A DNA stretch of 64,000 nt from Desulfovibrionales bacterium. GTDB taxonomy: Bacteria; Desulfobacterota; QYQD01. Each line of letters begins with the position of its first letter. Position 1 is the stretch's first letter. Position numbers and translations under genes: made by a program. The notes beneath the pieces are model-generated. The model saw only the letters and a program-made list of their open reading frames with translations, made no database searches and had not been told where the DNA came from. The stretch spans positions 1 through 64,000 of the forward strand of contig JAQURM010000005.1 in NCBI GenBank assembly GCA_028715605.1, given 5' to 3'. Below, one piece after another: positions 19,715 through 32,559 of the stretch.

Positions 19715-21793
19715 CTACATCGCAGATGCCTTTCGCATAATCTCTTCGCCCAAGGAAACGGGGACCGGCGCATAGTGTGAAAATTGCATGGTAAACGTAG
19801 CCCGGCCCTGGGTTTTTGAACGCAGATCCGTGGCATAACCAAACATTTGCTCCAACGGAACCCTGGCCGAGGCGATCTGGATGCTCGGTCTGGCCTCCAG
19901 ACCGACTAATTTACCCCTTCTTCCGTTAATGTCGCCGATTACTTCACCGATAAATTCCTCCGGGGTAACCACATCCAAAGACATAATAGGTTCCAGCAGT
20001 ACCGGCTCCGCCTTTCTGGCGGCCTCTTTGAAACCCATGGAAGCAGCGATGCTAAAAGCCATCTCTGAAGAATCAACCTCATGATATGAACCATCTATCA
20101 GAGTTACTCTAATGTCGGTCATCGGGTAACCAGCCGATACGCCGACCTCTGCCGCTCCCCTTATTCCCTTTTCCACAGCCGATATATACTCTCTGGGCAC
20201 CACGCCACCTTTAATGGCATCTACAAATTCAATGCCCTTACCCGGCTCAAGCGGCTCTATATCCAACCAGACATGGCCATATTGTCCACGCCCGCCGCTC
20301 TGTCTAACAAATTTTCCTTCGGCCCGGGCCTTTCTTTTAATCGTCTCTTTATAGGCTACGTGAGGCTGCCCCACCTTGGCATCAACCTTGAATTCTCTGA
20401 CTAAGCGATCAACAATAATTTCCAGATGCAACTCGCCCATCCCGGAGATGATAGTCTGCCCGGTCTCCTCATCCGTTCGAACCTTAAATGAAGGGTCTTC
20501 CATGGCGATCTTCGCTAATGACAGGCCCAGCTTGTCCTGATCCGCTTTAGACTTGGGTTCAATGGCCACCGATATCACCGGTAGAGGGATATCCATGGCC
20601 TCCAACTGTATTGGCGACCCTTCGTCACAAAGGGTATCTCCGGTAGAAACATCCCGCAAGCCGACAACAGCCGCAATATCCCCGGCAAAAACTTCCTTAA
20701 TTTCTTCCCGCTTGTTGGCATGCATCTTGACCAGCCGGCCGACTCTTTCTTTTTTCCTCTTCGTAGCGTTGTACACACTACCACCAGAGGTCAGTGAACC
20801 GGAATATACGCGCAGGAAGGTCAAGTTGCCAATAAAGGGATCGGTCATGATCTTGAAGGCCAGCGCGGCAAAAGGCGCATCATCTGTTGCTGGCCGATCT
20901 TCTTCTGCGCCTTTATCATTCAGGCCCTTGACCGGTAGTACATCCGTTGGGGCCGGCAGGTAATCAACAACGGCGTCCAAAAGCAGCTGGACGCCCTTAT
21001 TCTTGAAGGCAGAACCGCATAGTATCGGCACAGCCCTCAAGGATAGGGTTGCCTTTCGCAGGCTAAGGCGAATATCTTCCGGGGAGATAGCCTCTCCGCC
21101 CAAATATTTCTCCATAAACCCATCATCTACATCCGCCAATTCCTCTAGCAACTGTTCCCTATAGGCCAAAACCTCTTCTTCCAGCCCTGGCGGGATATCT
21201 TCTACGTGATATTTCGCCCCCAGCGTCGAGTCATCCCATATTACCGCCTTCATCCCCAGAAGATCGATGACCCCCCTAAAGCCCTCCTCCGACCCAAGAG
21301 GGATCTGAACAGCCACAGGATTGGCGCCGAGTCGATTTTTCATCATGCCCAGGCAGTGTTTAAAATCCGCACCCGAACGGTCCATCTTATTGATAAAGGC
21401 AATGCGCGGCACCTTATAGCGATCCGCCTGACGCCACACCGTCTCCGATTGTGGTTCGACGCCGCCCACCGCACAAAAAACTGCTACCGCCCCATCCAAT
21501 ACCCGCAACGATCGTTCCACCTCTACCGTAAAGTCAACATGGCCGGGGGTATCAATAAGGTTTATGCGATGGCCTCCCCATAAGCAGGTTGTTGCTGCCG
21601 AGGTAATGGTGATGCCACGTTCCTGCTCCTGTTCCATCCAGTCCATAACCGCAGTGCCGTCATGCACCTCTCCGATCTTATAAGACACGCCTGTATAATA
21701 AAGGATGCGTTCTGTCGTAGTAGTCTTACCGGCATCAATGTGCGCCATGATGCCGATATTGCGTGTCTTTTCTAATGAAACAAGACGTGGCAA
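19715..21793 (-). CDS. fusA: Elongation factor G
   Basis: A 692-residue translocase GTPase. G1 AHIDAGKT lies at 17-24, with DTPGHVDF and NKMD following; domain IV contains [16 protein letters not shown] and the C-terminus has the usual [10 protein letters not shown]. The start is TTG, preceded by GAGGGG. It sits between rpsG and tuf in the standard str order. Length is normal. Confidence 0.98.
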   Translation of the reverse strand: MPRLVSLEKTRNIGIMAHIDAGKTTTTERILYYTGVSYKIGEVHDGTAVMDWMEQEQERGITITSAATTCLWGGHRINLIDTPGHVDFTVEVERSLRVLDGAVAVFCAVGGVEPQSETVWRQADRYKVPRIAFINKMDRSGADFKHCLGMMKNRLGANPVAVQIPLGSEEGFRGVIDLLGMKAVIWDDSTLGAKYHVEDIPPGLEEEVLAYREQLLEELADVDDGFMEKYLGGEAISPEDIRLSLRKATLSLRAVPILCGSAFKNKGVQLLLDAVVDYLPAPTDVLPVKGLNDKGAEEDRPATDDAPFAALAFKIMTDPFIGNLTFLRVYSGSLTSGGSVYNATKRKKERVGRLVKMHANKREEIKEVFAGDIAAVVGLRDVSTGDTLCDEGSPIQLEAMDIPLPVISVAIEPKSKADQDKLGLSLAKIAMEDPSFKVRTDEETGQTIISGMGELHLEIIVDRLVREFKVDAKVGQPHVAYKETIKRKARAEGKFVRQSGGRGQYGHVWLDIEPLEPGKGIEFVDAIKGGVVPREYISAVEKGIRGAAEVGVSAGYPMTDIRVTLIDGSYHEVDSSEMAFSIAASMGFKEAARKAEPVLLEPIMSLDVVTPEEFIGEVIGDINGRRGKLVGLEARPSIQIASARVPLEQMFGYATDLRSKTQGRATFTMQFSHYAPVPVSLGEEIMRKASAM

Positions 21794-21868
21794 TTTTTCC
21801 CCTCTTCTAAATCTATTCTCTTTGATCTATTATCAAAGAACCCGGAAATTATTCCGTCTTAACTCTGA

Positions 21869-22339
21869 TTACCAACGATAATGGGCAAAGGCCTTATTGG
21901 CTTCAGCCATCTTGTGTGTATCTTCTTTTTTCTTTATCGATGACCCGCGATTATTATAGGCGTCGACTAATTCTGCCGCCAGTTTTTCCTCCATGGATTT
22001 CTCCGCCCGTGAATTTGCATAGCCAATTATCCAGCGGATAGCCAGGGCCACCCTTCTATTCGGCCGCACCTCTACAGGAACCTGGTACGTAGCGCCGCCC
22101 ACCCGGCGAGACTTAACCTCAATTACCGGTTTTACATGCTCCAGAGCAGCATTAAACACCTCTTCCGGATTCTTACCCACCCGATCACGTATAATATCCA
22201 TAGCCCGATAGAGTATATGCTGGGCAACGTTCTTTTTACCACGTAGCATAATCCGGTTAACAAATTTTGCTACCAATCCACTATTATATTTTGGATCCGG
22301 ATTAATCTCCCGCTTTATAACTACTTTCCTTCTGGGCAT
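21869..22339 (-). CDS. rpsG: 30S ribosomal protein S7
   Basis: A 156-residue S7 ([44 protein letters not shown]). It starts assembly of the 30S head and in E. coli is the str operon repressor. Normal length; 29 bases after rpsL. Confidence 0.97.
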   Translation of the reverse strand: MPRRKVVIKREINPDPKYNSGLVAKFVNRIMLRGKKNVAQHILYRAMDIIRDRVGKNPEEVFNAALEHVKPVIEVKSRRVGGATYQVPVEVRPNRRVALAIRWIIGYANSRAEKSMEEKLAAELVDAYNNRGSSIKKKEDTHKMAEANKAFAHYRW

Positions 22340-22368
22340 ACCTACCTCTTATCTGTTATTTCACCCGA

Positions 22369-22740
22369 TTACTTGGGCCGCTTAGCGCCATACTTGGAGC
22401 GCCCTTTTTTCCTATCCTGCACACCTAGCGTATCTAACGCACCCCGGACGATATGATAACGCACGCCCGGCAGATCCTTAACGCGTCCGCCGCGTATCAG
22501 CACCACGGAATGTTCCTGTAAATTATGTCCTACCCCGGGAATATAAGAAGTTGCTTCTATTCCATTTGTTAAACGCACCCTGGCCACTTTGCGCAAGGCA
22601 GAATTCGGTTTTTTAGGCGTCGTAGTATAGACACGCACACATACCCCCCTCTTCTGCGGGCACTCTTTTAATGCAGGGGCAGAACTCTTCCTCTTAACCT
22701 TTTTCCGGCCACTGCGAACCAGTTGATTAACTGTAGGCAT
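22369..22740 (-). CDS. rpsL: 30S ribosomal protein S12
   Basis: A 123-residue S12 ([63 protein letters not shown]). Both streptomycin-determining lysines of the family (in TTPKKPNS and [10 protein letters not shown]) have the sensitive wild-type residue. The ATG at 22740 has GGAG six bases upstream; the in-frame TTG at 22752 overlaps that site. Confidence 0.97.
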   Translation of the reverse strand: MPTVNQLVRSGRKKVKRKSSAPALKECPQKRGVCVRVYTTTPKKPNSALRKVARVRLTNGIEATSYIPGVGHNLQEHSVVLIRGGRVKDLPGVRYHIVRGALDTLGVQDRKKGRSKYGAKRPK

Positions 22741-22792
22741 CAGATTCTCCAACCCATGATTTTTAGTATCGCTTACGAATCCAAAAAACGTT

Positions 22793-22822
22793 CTTTTACC
22801 CCATTTACCGGCCTTCTGTCAA
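22793..22822 (-). promoter_or_regulatory. Possible str operon promoter
   Basis: In the 144-base rpoC-rpsL gap a perfect -35 TTGACA (22817-22822) is followed after 18 bases by a weak -10 TAAAAG (22793-22798). It could drive rpsL-rpsG-fusA-tuf separately from rpoBC. The poor -10 keeps this tentative. Confidence 0.4.
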
Positions 22823-22884
22823 GACTTTTTTACCCAAAGATAAAAACTACTAGGCTTATTTATTATCGTTTTTCCCCGCCGGTT

Positions 22885-25800
22885 TTAATCCCCTTTCCGG
22901 GCCTCGGCATAGTAAACTATACCTGTTCCGGCCGGGATAAGGCGACCCATGATGACATTTTCTTTTAGCCCGCGGAGGTAATCCACCTTGCCCGCTATAG
23001 CTGCGTCCGTAAGAACCTTGGTAGTCTCCTGGAAGGAGGCCGCAGATATAAAACTTTCCGTGCTCAAGGAAGCCTTTGTAATACCCAGAAGTAACGGTTC
23101 CGCCACTGCCGGCTGGCCGCCCCGGGCCAAAATCTTTTCGTTTTCTTCCTCAAACAGGTATCGTTCCACCTGCTCGCCCAGCATAAAACTGCTGTCCCCT
23201 ACCTCTTTGATCTTTACACGACGCAGCATCTGTCGCACGATGGCTTCAATATGCTTGTCATTGATCTTAACGCCCTGTAACCGGTAAACCTCCTGCACCT
23301 CATTGACCAGGTAGCGAGCCAGCTCTTTAATCCCAAGGACACGAAGGATATCGTGAGGATTAGCCGAACCATCCATAAGAGCCTCCCCGGCCCGGATAAA
23401 ATCCCCTTCATGGACACTGATGTGCTTGCCTTTGGCAACAAGATATTCCTTAGACTCTCCAACGTCAGGTTTTACTACAACCCTTCGCTTACCTTTTACG
23501 TCCTTGCCGAAGCTGACCACACCGTCAATCTCGCTGATCACCGCAAACTCTTTTGGTTTTCGCACCTCAAAGAGTTCCGCTACCCGAGGCAATCCGCCGG
23601 TGATATCTTTAGTTTTTGTTGTTTCCCGGGGGATACGCGCAATGACCTCTCCCGCATTGACCATGTTGCCTTCCGCCACCATAACGATGGCGCCGATAGG
23701 CATAAGATAGCGGGCCTCAGACGTAGAACCGGGGATCTTGAGGGTCTTGCCGCTCTCATCCTTTATGGAAACGCGCGGCCGAACGCTGGAATCCTTACAT
23801 TCAACAACAACCCTGCTGGCCTTACCGGTGACGGGGTCCAGCTTCTCCTGCATGGTGACGCCTTCTACGATATCGCCAAATTTGACCCGGCCGGAAACAT
23901 CGGTCAAAATCGGGATGGTATAAGGATCCCAATTCGCCAGGAGATCATTGGCGTTGACCGGTTGTCCGTCCTCGGCGTAGATCTGCGCCCCGTAGGTCAC
24001 CGGATAACGCTCACGTTCCCGTCCATCCTCAGTTACAACAGCTATTTCACCATTACGATTCATAGCGACCAGGCCACCCGCTACATTACGAACCGTGTGC
24101 AGGTTAATAAACTTTATCCGCCCTTCGTTCCGGGCATGGATTTCGGCTTGCTCCACCCTTCTGCTGGCTGTACCGCCGATATGGAAGGTACGCATGGTAA
24201 GCTGCGTTCCTGGTTCACCAATAGACTGTGCCGCAATAATACCGATGGACTCTCCGATGTTGACCATCTTTCCACGCGCCAGATCACGGCCGTAACACTT
24301 GATACAAACCCCGTGCTTAGAACGGCAGGTAAGCACAGAGCGGATTTTCACCCGCTCAATACCGGCATCCTCTATCTTCTGAACGTGGGACTCTGTAATC
24401 TCCTCATTGGCATTTACCAGAATTTCACCGGTCAATGGGTCATTAATATCCTCAAGGACCACACGGCCGAGAATACGATCGCCAACGCGCTGAATAATCT
24501 CGCCTCCCTCGATTAACGGCTCCATAGTGATACCATCGATAGTGCCGCAATCCTCCTCCGTAATCGTACAGTCCTGGGCTACATCGACCAGCCGCCGGGT
24601 CAAGTAACCGGAATTAGCCGTCTTCAAGGCGGTATCGGCCAGACCTTTACGTGCACCGTGTGTCGATACAAAATATTGTAGCACAGTAAGACCTTCCCTG
24701 AAATTTGCCGTGATCGGGGTTTCGATTATTTCACCGGAAGGCTTGGCCATAAGACCCCTCATACCCGCCAACTGCCGGATCTGATCTTTGCTCCCCCGAG
24801 CGCCGGAATCAGCCATCATGTATATGGGATTAAAACTAGGCGTCTCTATGGCGCGACCGTCTTTGCCCTTTATGCGCTGTACGGCTATGCCCCGCATCAT
24901 CTCCGCGGCTACATCATCCGTGGCCTTAGCCCAGATATCAATTACCTTATTATATTTTTCTCCGTCGGTGATTAAACCGTCAGTATATTGTTTCTCTACC
25001 GCATGCACTTCACTTTGGGCCTTATTTAAGATTCCCGCCTTCTTGGCCGGGATAACCATGTCCGCGATAGAAATGGAAATACCCGCCTTGGTGGCATATT
25101 TGTACCCCATATCTTTTAAGCGGTCAGCTAACAGGACCGTCTTTTTAATGCCCGCCCCCCGGTAGCACTTATCAATCAATTGGGCGAGTTCCTTTTTCTT
25201 CATGGGGCGATTAATAATATCAAACGGGATTTCTTCCGGTAAGATATCCCCAAGTAATATCCGCCCCGTCGTCGTATCTACTAACTTACCATTTAAGCGC
25301 ACTTTAATCTGGGCTTGAAGATCGACCGCACCGGCATCATAGGCCATCTGAACTTCTTCCGGCCCTGCAAACACCTTACCCTCGCCCTTAGCCAGCGCCC
25401 GGCTACGCGTCATGTAATATATTCCCAACACCACATCCTGCGTAGGAATAATAATCGGTTCACCATGCGCCGGCGAAAGAATATTATTGGTGGACATCAT
25501 CAGAACCCGGGCCTCTATTTGAGCCTCAATAGACACGGGGACATGAACAGCCATCTGATCACCGTCGAAGTCTGCATTAAAAGCCATACAGACCAGGGGA
25601 TGAAGTTGAATGGCCTTACCTTCTACCAGAACCGGCTCAAAGGCCTGGATGCCCAGACGATGAAGCGTAGGCGCCCGGTTCAGGAGGACCGGATATTCCC
25701 TCACCACTTCGTCCAGTGCGTCCCATACCTCCGGAACTTCCTTCTCCACCATTTTCTTGGCGCTTTTAATCGTCGTTACATAACCTTTCTGCTCCAATCG

Positions 25801-26949
25801 ATTGTAAATAAAGGGTTTAAAAAGTTCCAAGGCCATCTTTTTAGGCAAACCGCACTGATGCAATCGGAGATCAGGGCCGACCACGATAACCGAACGCCCG
25901 GAATAGTCCACTCGTTTGCCCAGCAGATTTTGCCGGAATCGGCCCTGTTTGCCTTTCAACATGTCACTTAACGACTTAAGTGGCCTCTTGTTCGGGCCGG
26001 TCACCACTTTGCCCCGCCGCCCGTTATCAAACAGGACATCAACTGCTTCCTGGAGCATTCTTTTCTCATTGCGGATTATGATATCGGGGGCATCCAGTTC
26101 CTTTAATCGTTTTAAACGATTATTGCGGTTAATTACCCGTCGGTAAAGATCGTTTAAATCCGAAGTGGCAAACCGGCCGCCATCCAGGGGCACCAACGGT
26201 CTTAAATCCGGCGGTAAAACCGGCACCACATCCAGGATCATCCACTCCGGACGGTTGCCTGAATCCTTGAAGGCCTCCACAACCCGTAGCCGCTTGCTGA
26301 GCTTTTTCCGCTTGGCTTCTGAACTGGTCTTCTGGAGTTCCTCACGCAAGCTCACTGACAGGGCGTTTATATCCAGATTGGAAAGCATATACTTAATGAC
26401 TTCCGCCCCGATACCTGCCTTAACTTGCGTTCCAAACTCTTCTTTAACCTGTCTGTACCGGTCTTCTGAAAGCAACGTCCCTACCGGCAAGGCGTCTATG
26501 GAAGACTCGGTTACCACATAGGATTCAAAATAAAGGACTTTCTCCAGTTCTTTAAGTGTAAAATCGAGGAGGTTGCCCACCTTGCTGGGCAGGCTCTTTA
26601 AAAACCATATATGCGCTACCGGCGCAGCCAGTTCAATGTGACCCATCCGTTCCCGTCTTACTTTTGACTGTATAACTTCCACACCGCATTTCTCACATAC
26701 CACTCCACGATGCTTCATCCGTTTATATTTGCCGCAGTTACACTCATAATCTTTAGCCGGGCCGAAAATCTTGGCGCAAAACAGACCGTCGCGCTCCGGT
26801 TTAAATGTACGATAATTTATTGTCTCCGGTTTTTTGATTTCACCATGCGACCACTCTCGAACCTTATCCGGCGAGGCTAAAGAAATTCGCACGAAGTCAA
26901 TGTTTGAAGGATCTTTTGATCTGGCAAAATAACTATATAGATCGTCCAT
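22885..26949 (-). CDS. rpoC: DNA-directed RNA polymerase subunit beta'
   Basis: A 1354-residue beta' subunit. The N-terminal zinc site is C70, C72, C85, C88 ([19 protein letters not shown]); the catalytic Mg-binding NADFDGD is at 458-464; the bridge/trigger region contains [26 protein letters not shown]; the second zinc cluster includes [15 protein letters not shown]. Length is close to the 1350-1410 usual in proteobacteria, and no split or large insertion is seen. It is 99 bases after rpoB, a gap containing part of a heptad repeat. Confidence 0.98.
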   Translation of the reverse strand: MDDLYSYFARSKDPSNIDFVRISLASPDKVREWSHGEIKKPETINYRTFKPERDGLFCAKIFGPAKDYECNCGKYKRMKHRGVVCEKCGVEVIQSKVRRERMGHIELAAPVAHIWFLKSLPSKVGNLLDFTLKELEKVLYFESYVVTESSIDALPVGTLLSEDRYRQVKEEFGTQVKAGIGAEVIKYMLSNLDINALSVSLREELQKTSSEAKRKKLSKRLRVVEAFKDSGNRPEWMILDVVPVLPPDLRPLVPLDGGRFATSDLNDLYRRVINRNNRLKRLKELDAPDIIIRNEKRMLQEAVDVLFDNGRRGKVVTGPNKRPLKSLSDMLKGKQGRFRQNLLGKRVDYSGRSVIVVGPDLRLHQCGLPKKMALELFKPFIYNRLEQKGYVTTIKSAKKMVEKEVPEVWDALDEVVREYPVLLNRAPTLHRLGIQAFEPVLVEGKAIQLHPLVCMAFNADFDGDQMAVHVPVSIEAQIEARVLMMSTNNILSPAHGEPIIIPTQDVVLGIYYMTRSRALAKGEGKVFAGPEEVQMAYDAGAVDLQAQIKVRLNGKLVDTTTGRILLGDILPEEIPFDIINRPMKKKELAQLIDKCYRGAGIKKTVLLADRLKDMGYKYATKAGISISIADMVIPAKKAGILNKAQSEVHAVEKQYTDGLITDGEKYNKVIDIWAKATDDVAAEMMRGIAVQRIKGKDGRAIETPSFNPIYMMADSGARGSKDQIRQLAGMRGLMAKPSGEIIETPITANFREGLTVLQYFVSTHGARKGLADTALKTANSGYLTRRLVDVAQDCTITEEDCGTIDGITMEPLIEGGEIIQRVGDRILGRVVLEDINDPLTGEILVNANEEITESHVQKIEDAGIERVKIRSVLTCRSKHGVCIKCYGRDLARGKMVNIGESIGIIAAQSIGEPGTQLTMRTFHIGGTASRRVEQAEIHARNEGRIKFINLHTVRNVAGGLVAMNRNGEIAVVTEDGRERERYPVTYGAQIYAEDGQPVNANDLLANWDPYTIPILTDVSGRVKFGDIVEGVTMQEKLDPVTGKASRVVVECKDSSVRPRVSIKDESGKTLKIPGSTSEARYLMPIGAIVMVAEGNMVNAGEVIARIPRETTKTKDITGGLPRVAELFEVRKPKEFAVISEIDGVVSFGKDVKGKRRVVVKPDVGESKEYLVAKGKHISVHEGDFIRAGEALMDGSANPHDILRVLGIKELARYLVNEVQEVYRLQGVKINDKHIEAIVRQMLRRVKIKEVGDSSFMLGEQVERYLFEEENEKILARGGQPAVAEPLLLGITKASLSTESFISAASFQETTKVLTDAAIAGKVDYLRGLKENVIMGRLIPAGTGIVYYAEARKGD

Positions 26950-26997
26950 CTCTACTCCTTGCTTTCTTCCTCTTTTAAGTTAATCTGTTAATAAGCC

Positions 26998-27047
26998 GTC
27001 AGCTTTCCGGAAAAACTCTAGGCGGACTGATCGCTGAATGCTGAACG
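26998..27047. repeat. Partial heptad element at rpoB end
   Basis: Three contiguous 7-nt units of form CTGANNG (27027-27047) directly precede the rpoB stop triplet (27049-27051). A short GTCAGCTTTCCGG at about 26998-27010 may be the remains of the other arm. Same word family as the elements at 2478 and 43361. Confidence 0.6.
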
Positions 27048-27048
27048 C

Positions 27049-30000
27049 CTACTCTTTTTCTATTAATTCTACATCTAAACTTAAACCCTGGAGTTCTTTT
27101 ACCAGGACATTAAATGACTCGGGCAGACCTGCTTCCAGGGTATTGTTACCCTTAACTATCTTCTCATACATTCTCGTCCGTCCGGACACATCATCCGACT
27201 TGACCGTAAGGAACTCTTGCAAGGAATAAGCAGCGCCATAGGCCTCCATGGCCCAGACTTCCATTTCACCAAGCCGCTGGCCGCCGAATTGGGCCTTGCC
27301 GCCCAAGGGCTGTTGAGTAACCAGGGAATATGGGCCTGTACAACGGGCGTGTATCTTGTCATCAACCAGATGATGTAATTTCAGCATATACATAATGCCA
27401 ACAGTCACCTTCTGGTCAAATGTCTCTCCCGTTCGACCGTCACAAAGGGTGGCCTGGCCCGATTCCGAAACACCGGCCTCGGCTAATAATCCCCTTATGT
27501 CCGATTCCTCCGCTCCGTCGAAAACCGGCGTAGCCATATGCACACCGTTCCTATAATCCTCAGCAAACTTTAATAATTCTTCATCGGTCATGTTCCCGAA
27601 AAGTTTTTTATATTGTTCGGAAGAGAATATAGCCTTTAGTTTTTTACGCAGGGCCGCTACCTGGCAATTATCAATCAAGTTTCCTATCTGCTCTCCCAGC
27701 CCTTTTGCTGCCCATCCGAGATGGGTTTCTAAAACCTGGCCTACGTTCATACGTGAGGGAACGCCAAGCGGATTTAAAACAATATCCATAGGTGTTCCAT
27801 CTTCAAAATAGGGCATATTCTCTACCGGCATTATTCTTGAGACCACACCCTTATTGCCATGGCGGCCGGCCATCTTGTCGCCGACGGAAAGTTTTCGTTT
27901 AGTGGCCACATAGACCTTGACCATTTTTATCACGCCGGGAGGCAACTCATCACCCTTTTTAAAGCGGTTAATCCTGTCATCAAAAACCATCTTGATAAGG
28001 GCTGCCTGTTCCTCATGATTATCTAGAATCTTTTCTATTTCCGGCTCGATCTTGGTCTTCTCAGGGAAAGTTATGTCACGGATTTTGTGTAAGGGTATCC
28101 TGGCCAGGGCACCCGCAGTAACTTCTTCACCCTTACGAACAGCGATCTTGCCTTTTGCATCTTTTAATGAAACGGCTACCTTTTTGCCCACCATAAGCTT
28201 TTCCAGCCGGCGTCTGGTGTTCTTTTCCACAATAGCCAGTTCGTCAGCTTCATCCCTTCGAAGACGGGTAACTTCTTCGTCTTCGATAAACCTGGCCCGT
28301 TCATCTTTATCTACACCACGCCTGGAAAAGACTTTAGCATCAATAATAATGCCTTCGATACCCGGAGGTACACGTAGTGATGTATCCTTTACATCTCCCG
28401 CTTTTTCACCAAAAATAGCCCGCAAGAGTTTCTCTTCCGGCGAAAGTTGCGTCTCACCCTTAGGCGTCACCTTACCAACCAGAATATCGCCCGCTTTCAC
28501 CTCGGCCCCAACCCGAACGATACCGCTTTCATCTAAATCCTTAAGGGCCTCCTCGCCTACGTTAGGGATATCACGGGTAATCTCCTCTTTCCCCAATTTT
28601 GTGTCCCGGGCTACCGTCTCAAACTGTTCGATATGAATAGACGTAAAAACATCGTCCATTACTAATCGTTCGCTGACCAGTATAGAATCCTCAAAGTTGC
28701 ATCCACCCCAGGGCATAAAGGCTACCATTATGTTCTTACCCAATGCCAGTTCGCCTTTTTCCGTAGCCGGGCCATCCGCAATTATCTGACCGGGGCGTAC
28801 AACATCTCCTCTGTGCACAATCGGTTTTTGATTTATGCAGGTGCTCTGATTTGACTTCTGGAACTTGATAAGTCTGTAAATCTCCACTCCCGCTGATCGC
28901 CTTGGATGCTCTTCATCTTCATAACGTACTACAATACGATTGGCATCCACTTCTTCCACGTAACCATGGCCCCTGGCCACTACCGCAGCTCCGGAATCCC
29001 GGGCCACAACACCTTCGAGACCGGTGCCAATCACCGGAGCGCCTGCCTTCAAAAGAGGCACCGCCTGCCTCTGCATGTTTGACCCCATCAAGGCCCTGTT
29101 GGCGTCGTCATTCTCCAAAAAGGGGATTAGAGAAGCGGCGACACTTACTAACTGATTAGGCGAAACGTCCATAAAGGTTATTTCTTCCGGACGTACCATA
29201 ACGAACTCGCCATCGCGGCGGGCAGAGACAATATCACGCAAAAAATTACCTTTTGCATCTATAGGCGCATTAGCCTGAGCGATAGCATGATCCTGCTCAT
29301 CCAGGGCGGAAAGATAACGAACTTTCTTAGTAACGACCCCATTCATTACTTCACGATAAGGCGTCTCGATAAATCCATAATGGTTTACCTTGGCATAGGT
29401 ACTGAGAGAAACAATAAGGCCGATATTCGGCCCTTCCGGGGTCTCGACCGGGCATATCCGCCCATAATGGGTCGGGTGCACGTCCCTTACCTCAAAACCG
29501 GCGCGCTCACGAGAAAGACCGCCCGGGCCAAGGGCGCTTAGTCTTCTTTCATGAGTTATCTCAGAAAGCGGATTGTTTTGATCCATAAACTGTGAAAGCT
29601 GACTGGTGCCAAAAAATTCCTTGACGGCAGAAGAAACCGGCTTGGGATTAATGAGATCATGCGGCATTGCGGCCTCAATCTCTTGAAGGCTCATACGCTC
29701 CTTGATGGCCCTTTCCATACGCACTAAACCGATGCGATATTGATTTTCAATCAGCTCACCCACCGCCCGAACACGGCGATTTCCAAGATGGTCGATATCA
29801 TCCACCGGGCCCTGGGTATCCTTAAGTTTAATAAGATAGCGCACGGCCTCCAGGATATCTTCCTTCCTCAGGGTTCGGTCCGTAACAGAACTATCCATCT
29901 TAAGCCGGAGATTCAATTTATAGCGTCCTACATCGGAAAGGTCATAAGTTTCCGGGCTGAAAAAGAGAGAATTGAAAAAGGTATTGGCTATCTCCGGAGT

Positions 30001-31152
30001 GGGTATGCTGCTGGGCCGGAGTCGGCGATAGATGTCCATTATGGCTTCTTCCGGGGTGTTAACCCTGTCCAAGAGCATGGTATCGCGCAGGGAAGGGCCG
30101 ACCTTTACTCCATCTATATACAGAGTTTCAAACGCCGGGATATTTTTCTCTTTGATTAACTGGAACTTATCCTCGGTAATTTCTTCATTACATGAGATCA
30201 GAACCTCTCCGGTGGCCGGGTCAATTAGATCGCGGGCCATGATTGACCCCTTGATATCTTCAAAGTCAAGAGGGATAGTCTCTATTTTGGCATCTTCTAT
30301 CTTATTGGCCGCCATCCTTGTAATCTTACGGTTCTTCTTAACGATTACCTCCTTGGTCTCTGGATCAACAATGTCTCGTACCGCCTTTTTCCCAATAAAC
30401 AATTCCGGGACAAAACGTTTTTTAATACCACCTTGGTCAATAAAAATGGTCTCCGCCTGGTAAAAATACCCCAGTAATTGCTCTGTTGAATAGCCAAGCG
30501 CCTTGAGCAAGGCAGTAACCGGGAACTTCCTGCGGCGGTCGATACGCACATAGAGAACATCCTTGTGATCGAATTCGAAATCGGCCCAGGAACCACGAAT
30601 CGGAATTATTCTTGCCGAATAAAGAACCTTCCCGCTCGAATGTGTCTTCCCCTGGTCGTGGTCAAAAAAGATACCCGGCGAGCGTTGTAACTGACTGACG
30701 ATAACCCTTTCCGTACCATTGATTATGAAGGTCCCGCGGGCGGTCATAAGGGGAATGGTGCCGAAATAAATCTCCTGCTCCTTTATATCCCTTATGCTCT
30801 GCGTACCGATATCCTTATCTACATCATAAGAAACAAGCCTTACCGTTATCTTTAAAGGCGCTTCATAGGTCATATCCCTTTGCAGGCATTCTTCAACACT
30901 ATACTTGGGTTCTCCAAATGCATAATGAACAAATTCCAGTGAAGAAGTGCCGCTAAAATCCTTTATAGGAAATACACTCTTGAAAACTCCCTGCAGTCCT
31001 ACGTCTTCTCTTTTTTCGGGAGGCACATCCTTTTGCAGAAAACGCTCATACGACCTGCGTTGCATCTCCATAAGATCAGGTATATCAATAACCCTGCCTA
31101 TGCGACCAAAATCCTTCCTTATTCTCTGCATAGTCGAAAAAGATTGTCCCAT
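27049..31152 (-). CDS. rpoB: DNA-directed RNA polymerase subunit beta
   Basis: The beta subunit, 1367 residues from the ATG at 31152 ([18 protein letters not shown]) or 1375 from 31176. A GAGAGAGGG site precedes the former; the latter has only AAGG 11 bases away. The rifampicin region [34 protein letters not shown] carries the usual sensitive residues. The C-terminus has [15 protein letters not shown] and [15 protein letters not shown], which contact beta'. The gene follows rplL after a 200-base gap holding a perfect 30-nt palindrome. Confidence 0.98.
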   Translation of the reverse strand: MGQSFSTMQRIRKDFGRIGRVIDIPDLMEMQRRSYERFLQKDVPPEKREDVGLQGVFKSVFPIKDFSGTSSLEFVHYAFGEPKYSVEECLQRDMTYEAPLKITVRLVSYDVDKDIGTQSIRDIKEQEIYFGTIPLMTARGTFIINGTERVIVSQLQRSPGIFFDHDQGKTHSSGKVLYSARIIPIRGSWADFEFDHKDVLYVRIDRRRKFPVTALLKALGYSTEQLLGYFYQAETIFIDQGGIKKRFVPELFIGKKAVRDIVDPETKEVIVKKNRKITRMAANKIEDAKIETIPLDFEDIKGSIMARDLIDPATGEVLISCNEEITEDKFQLIKEKNIPAFETLYIDGVKVGPSLRDTMLLDRVNTPEEAIMDIYRRLRPSSIPTPEIANTFFNSLFFSPETYDLSDVGRYKLNLRLKMDSSVTDRTLRKEDILEAVRYLIKLKDTQGPVDDIDHLGNRRVRAVGELIENQYRIGLVRMERAIKERMSLQEIEAAMPHDLINPKPVSSAVKEFFGTSQLSQFMDQNNPLSEITHERRLSALGPGGLSRERAGFEVRDVHPTHYGRICPVETPEGPNIGLIVSLSTYAKVNHYGFIETPYREVMNGVVTKKVRYLSALDEQDHAIAQANAPIDAKGNFLRDIVSARRDGEFVMVRPEEITFMDVSPNQLVSVAASLIPFLENDDANRALMGSNMQRQAVPLLKAGAPVIGTGLEGVVARDSGAAVVARGHGYVEEVDANRIVVRYEDEEHPRRSAGVEIYRLIKFQKSNQSTCINQKPIVHRGDVVRPGQIIADGPATEKGELALGKNIMVAFMPWGGCNFEDSILVSERLVMDDVFTSIHIEQFETVARDTKLGKEEITRDIPNVGEEALKDLDESGIVRVGAEVKAGDILVGKVTPKGETQLSPEEKLLRAIFGEKAGDVKDTSLRVPPGIEGIIIDAKVFSRRGVDKDERARFIEDEEVTRLRRDEADELAIVEKNTRRRLEKLMVGKKVAVSLKDAKGKIAVRKGEEVTAGALARIPLHKIRDITFPEKTKIEPEIEKILDNHEEQAALIKMVFDDRINRFKKGDELPPGVIKMVKVYVATKRKLSVGDKMAGRHGNKGVVSRIMPVENMPYFEDGTPMDIVLNPLGVPSRMNVGQVLETHLGWAAKGLGEQIGNLIDNCQVAALRKKLKAIFSSEQYKKLFGNMTDEELLKFAEDYRNGVHMATPVFDGAEESDIRGLLAEAGVSESGQATLCDGRTGETFDQKVTVGIMYMLKLHHLVDDKIHARCTGPYSLVTQQPLGGKAQFGGQRLGEMEVWAMEAYGAAYSLQEFLTVKSDDVSGRTRMYEKIVKGNNTLEAGLPESFNVLVKELQGLSLDVELIEKE

Positions 31153-31274
31153 CTTCCCTCTCTCTTCCTGGTTCATTCGAAATTAGCCTTACAGGTTACC
31201 TTCTGCAAGGAACCGAATAAACAGGCTTAGTATATTGATCCCTAAAAACAAGCCGCTAACCAATAGATTAAGCA

Positions 31275-31304
31275 AGGATGCCCCTTGAGCTCAAGGGGCA
31301 TCCT
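31275..31304. promoter_or_regulatory. 30-nt perfect palindrome, rplL-rpoB gap
   Basis: AGGATGCCCCTTGAG is followed directly by its exact reverse complement, giving a 15-bp stem with no loop on paper and no T-tract. In E. coli the same gap holds an attenuator and an RNase III site that set the RNA polymerase to L7/L12 ratio. By position this hairpin is a candidate equivalent. Confidence 0.6.
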
Positions 31305-31354
31305 ACTCTACCTAATAAATGACTTTATCCGAAAATTTTTCTATTAAATTGCAT

Positions 31355-31738
31355 TTACTTGATATCTGCAGTACCTCCGGCCTCTTCTAACTGCTTTTTA
31401 ATTTTTTCAGCCTCTTCCTTAGGTACGCTCTCTTTAACGGGCTTAGGCGCACCTTCTACCAAGTCCTTCGCCTCTTTAAGTCCAAGGCCGGTAATAGCAC
31501 GTACTTCCTTGATTACCTGGATTTTCTTGTCTCCGGCACCAGTCAGGATAACGTCGAACTCCGTCTTTTCTTCTGCCGGCGCAGCCGCTGCTCCACCGGC
31601 TGCGGGTGCGGCTACAGCCACAGGAGCGGCTGCGGTAACCCCGAACTTATCTTCCAACTCTTTAACCAATTCGGAAAGCTCGAGTACCGTCATGTTAGAT
31701 ATAAACGTAATAACATCTTCTTTATTAATATTAGCCAT
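31355..31738 (-). CDS. rplL: 50S ribosomal protein L7/L12
   Basis: A 127-residue stalk protein: N-terminal dimer domain ([26 protein letters not shown]), Ala/Pro-rich hinge about 45-62, and C-terminal factor-binding domain ([26 protein letters not shown]). It recruits EF-Tu and EF-G. The ATG at 31738 gives the family-standard N-terminus; a TTG at 31762 would add eight atypical residues. Confidence 0.97.
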   Translation of the reverse strand: MANINKEDVITFISNMTVLELSELVKELEDKFGVTAAAPVAVAAPAAGGAAAAPAEEKTEFDVILTGAGDKKIQVIKEVRAITGLGLKEAKDLVEGAPKPVKESVPKEEAEKIKKQLEEAGGTADIK

Positions 31739-31796
31739 TTCCCTTACATCCTCCCTAAACAATTATATAATATATTAATAAATACCCGGCCCATCC

Positions 31797-32324
31797 TTAT
31801 GAAGATGAGGCCGTTTTTTGATCCTGGATAGCCTTTAGTGTGTATAAAAACTTCCGGATAATACCACTGAAAACCTGCACCAACCCGGTAGGAGGCGATA
31901 CCAATACTGATAATAACTTACCCAGGAGCACCTCACGGCCCGGCAGGGTTGCTAACGATTTGACATCATCCTCGCTGATGAATTTGCCCTGCAATACCCC
32001 GCCTCTGATCTCCAGGTTTGGGTTGTTCTTGGCAAACTCAGTCAGAACCTTAGCCATGGTGACCGGATCATCATACCCGATGGCCAAGGCACATGGCCCG
32101 GTCAGATAGTCGCGCAAGGCCGCCGCATCTGTCCCTTCTGCGGCCAGCTTGGTAAGGTTATTCTTTACGACCTTATATTCAGCCCGGGAATTGCGCAATT
32201 GTAACCTGAGCGCGTTCAGCGCCTCTACCTTAAGACCGCGATAGTCTACAAGCACCGTCGCCCGAGACTGTTCCAGCTTGGCATGCAGGTCCTTTACTGC
32301 TTCTTCTTTTTCAGCGCGCTTCAA
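31797..32324 (-). CDS. rplJ: 50S ribosomal protein L10
   Basis: A 175-residue stalk base protein (ARATVLVDYRGLKVEALNALR; YKVVKNNLTKLAAEG) whose C-terminal helix binds L7/L12 dimers. The start codon is TTG with GGAGG seven bases upstream. The 235-base leader before it matches the conserved L10 autoregulatory structure, so the L10-L12 complex probably represses rplJL translation. Confidence 0.97.
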   Translation of the reverse strand: MKRAEKEEAVKDLHAKLEQSRATVLVDYRGLKVEALNALRLQLRNSRAEYKVVKNNLTKLAAEGTDAAALRDYLTGPCALAIGYDDPVTMAKVLTEFAKNNPNLEIRGGVLQGKFISEDDVKSLATLPGREVLLGKLLSVLVSPPTGLVQVFSGIIRKFLYTLKAIQDQKTASSS

Positions 32325-32339
32325 TATTCACCCTCCTTT

Positions 32340-32450
32340 CCTTATGACAGTTAATTCTGTCAAAGCCAGAGGCACGAAACAAGTTGTCTCGGTAGGTTGA
32401 ATCGCTCAATTAAACACGTACCGTAACCGTGTGCCTACTGTCTTTGACCA
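32340..32450 (-). promoter_or_regulatory. L10 leader RNA (autoregulation)
   Basis: Upstream of rplJ the transcript carries CAAAGACAGTAGGC, later CTACCGAGACAAC, and then GCCTCTGGCTTTGACAG, whose CTTTGA pairs back to TCAAAG. This matches the bacterial L10 leader, in which an L10(L12)n complex binds a kink-turn and blocks translation. I assigned it by motif and position, not by a covariance search. Confidence 0.75.
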
Positions 32451-32559
32451 CTTACTTTTATATTGCAATTTTTGACGGCTTCCGCAGGGATAACAGAAAG
32501 TAGCCTTTTCAGACCTTTTACAACCTCATCAATTTTTAATCATCAGCGCATTCCAGGGC

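Noticed and set aside
23353-24516. 387-codon frame on the plus strand opposite rpoC
   Set aside because: Antisense to an intact, strongly conserved gene; no start signal and no recognisable domain.
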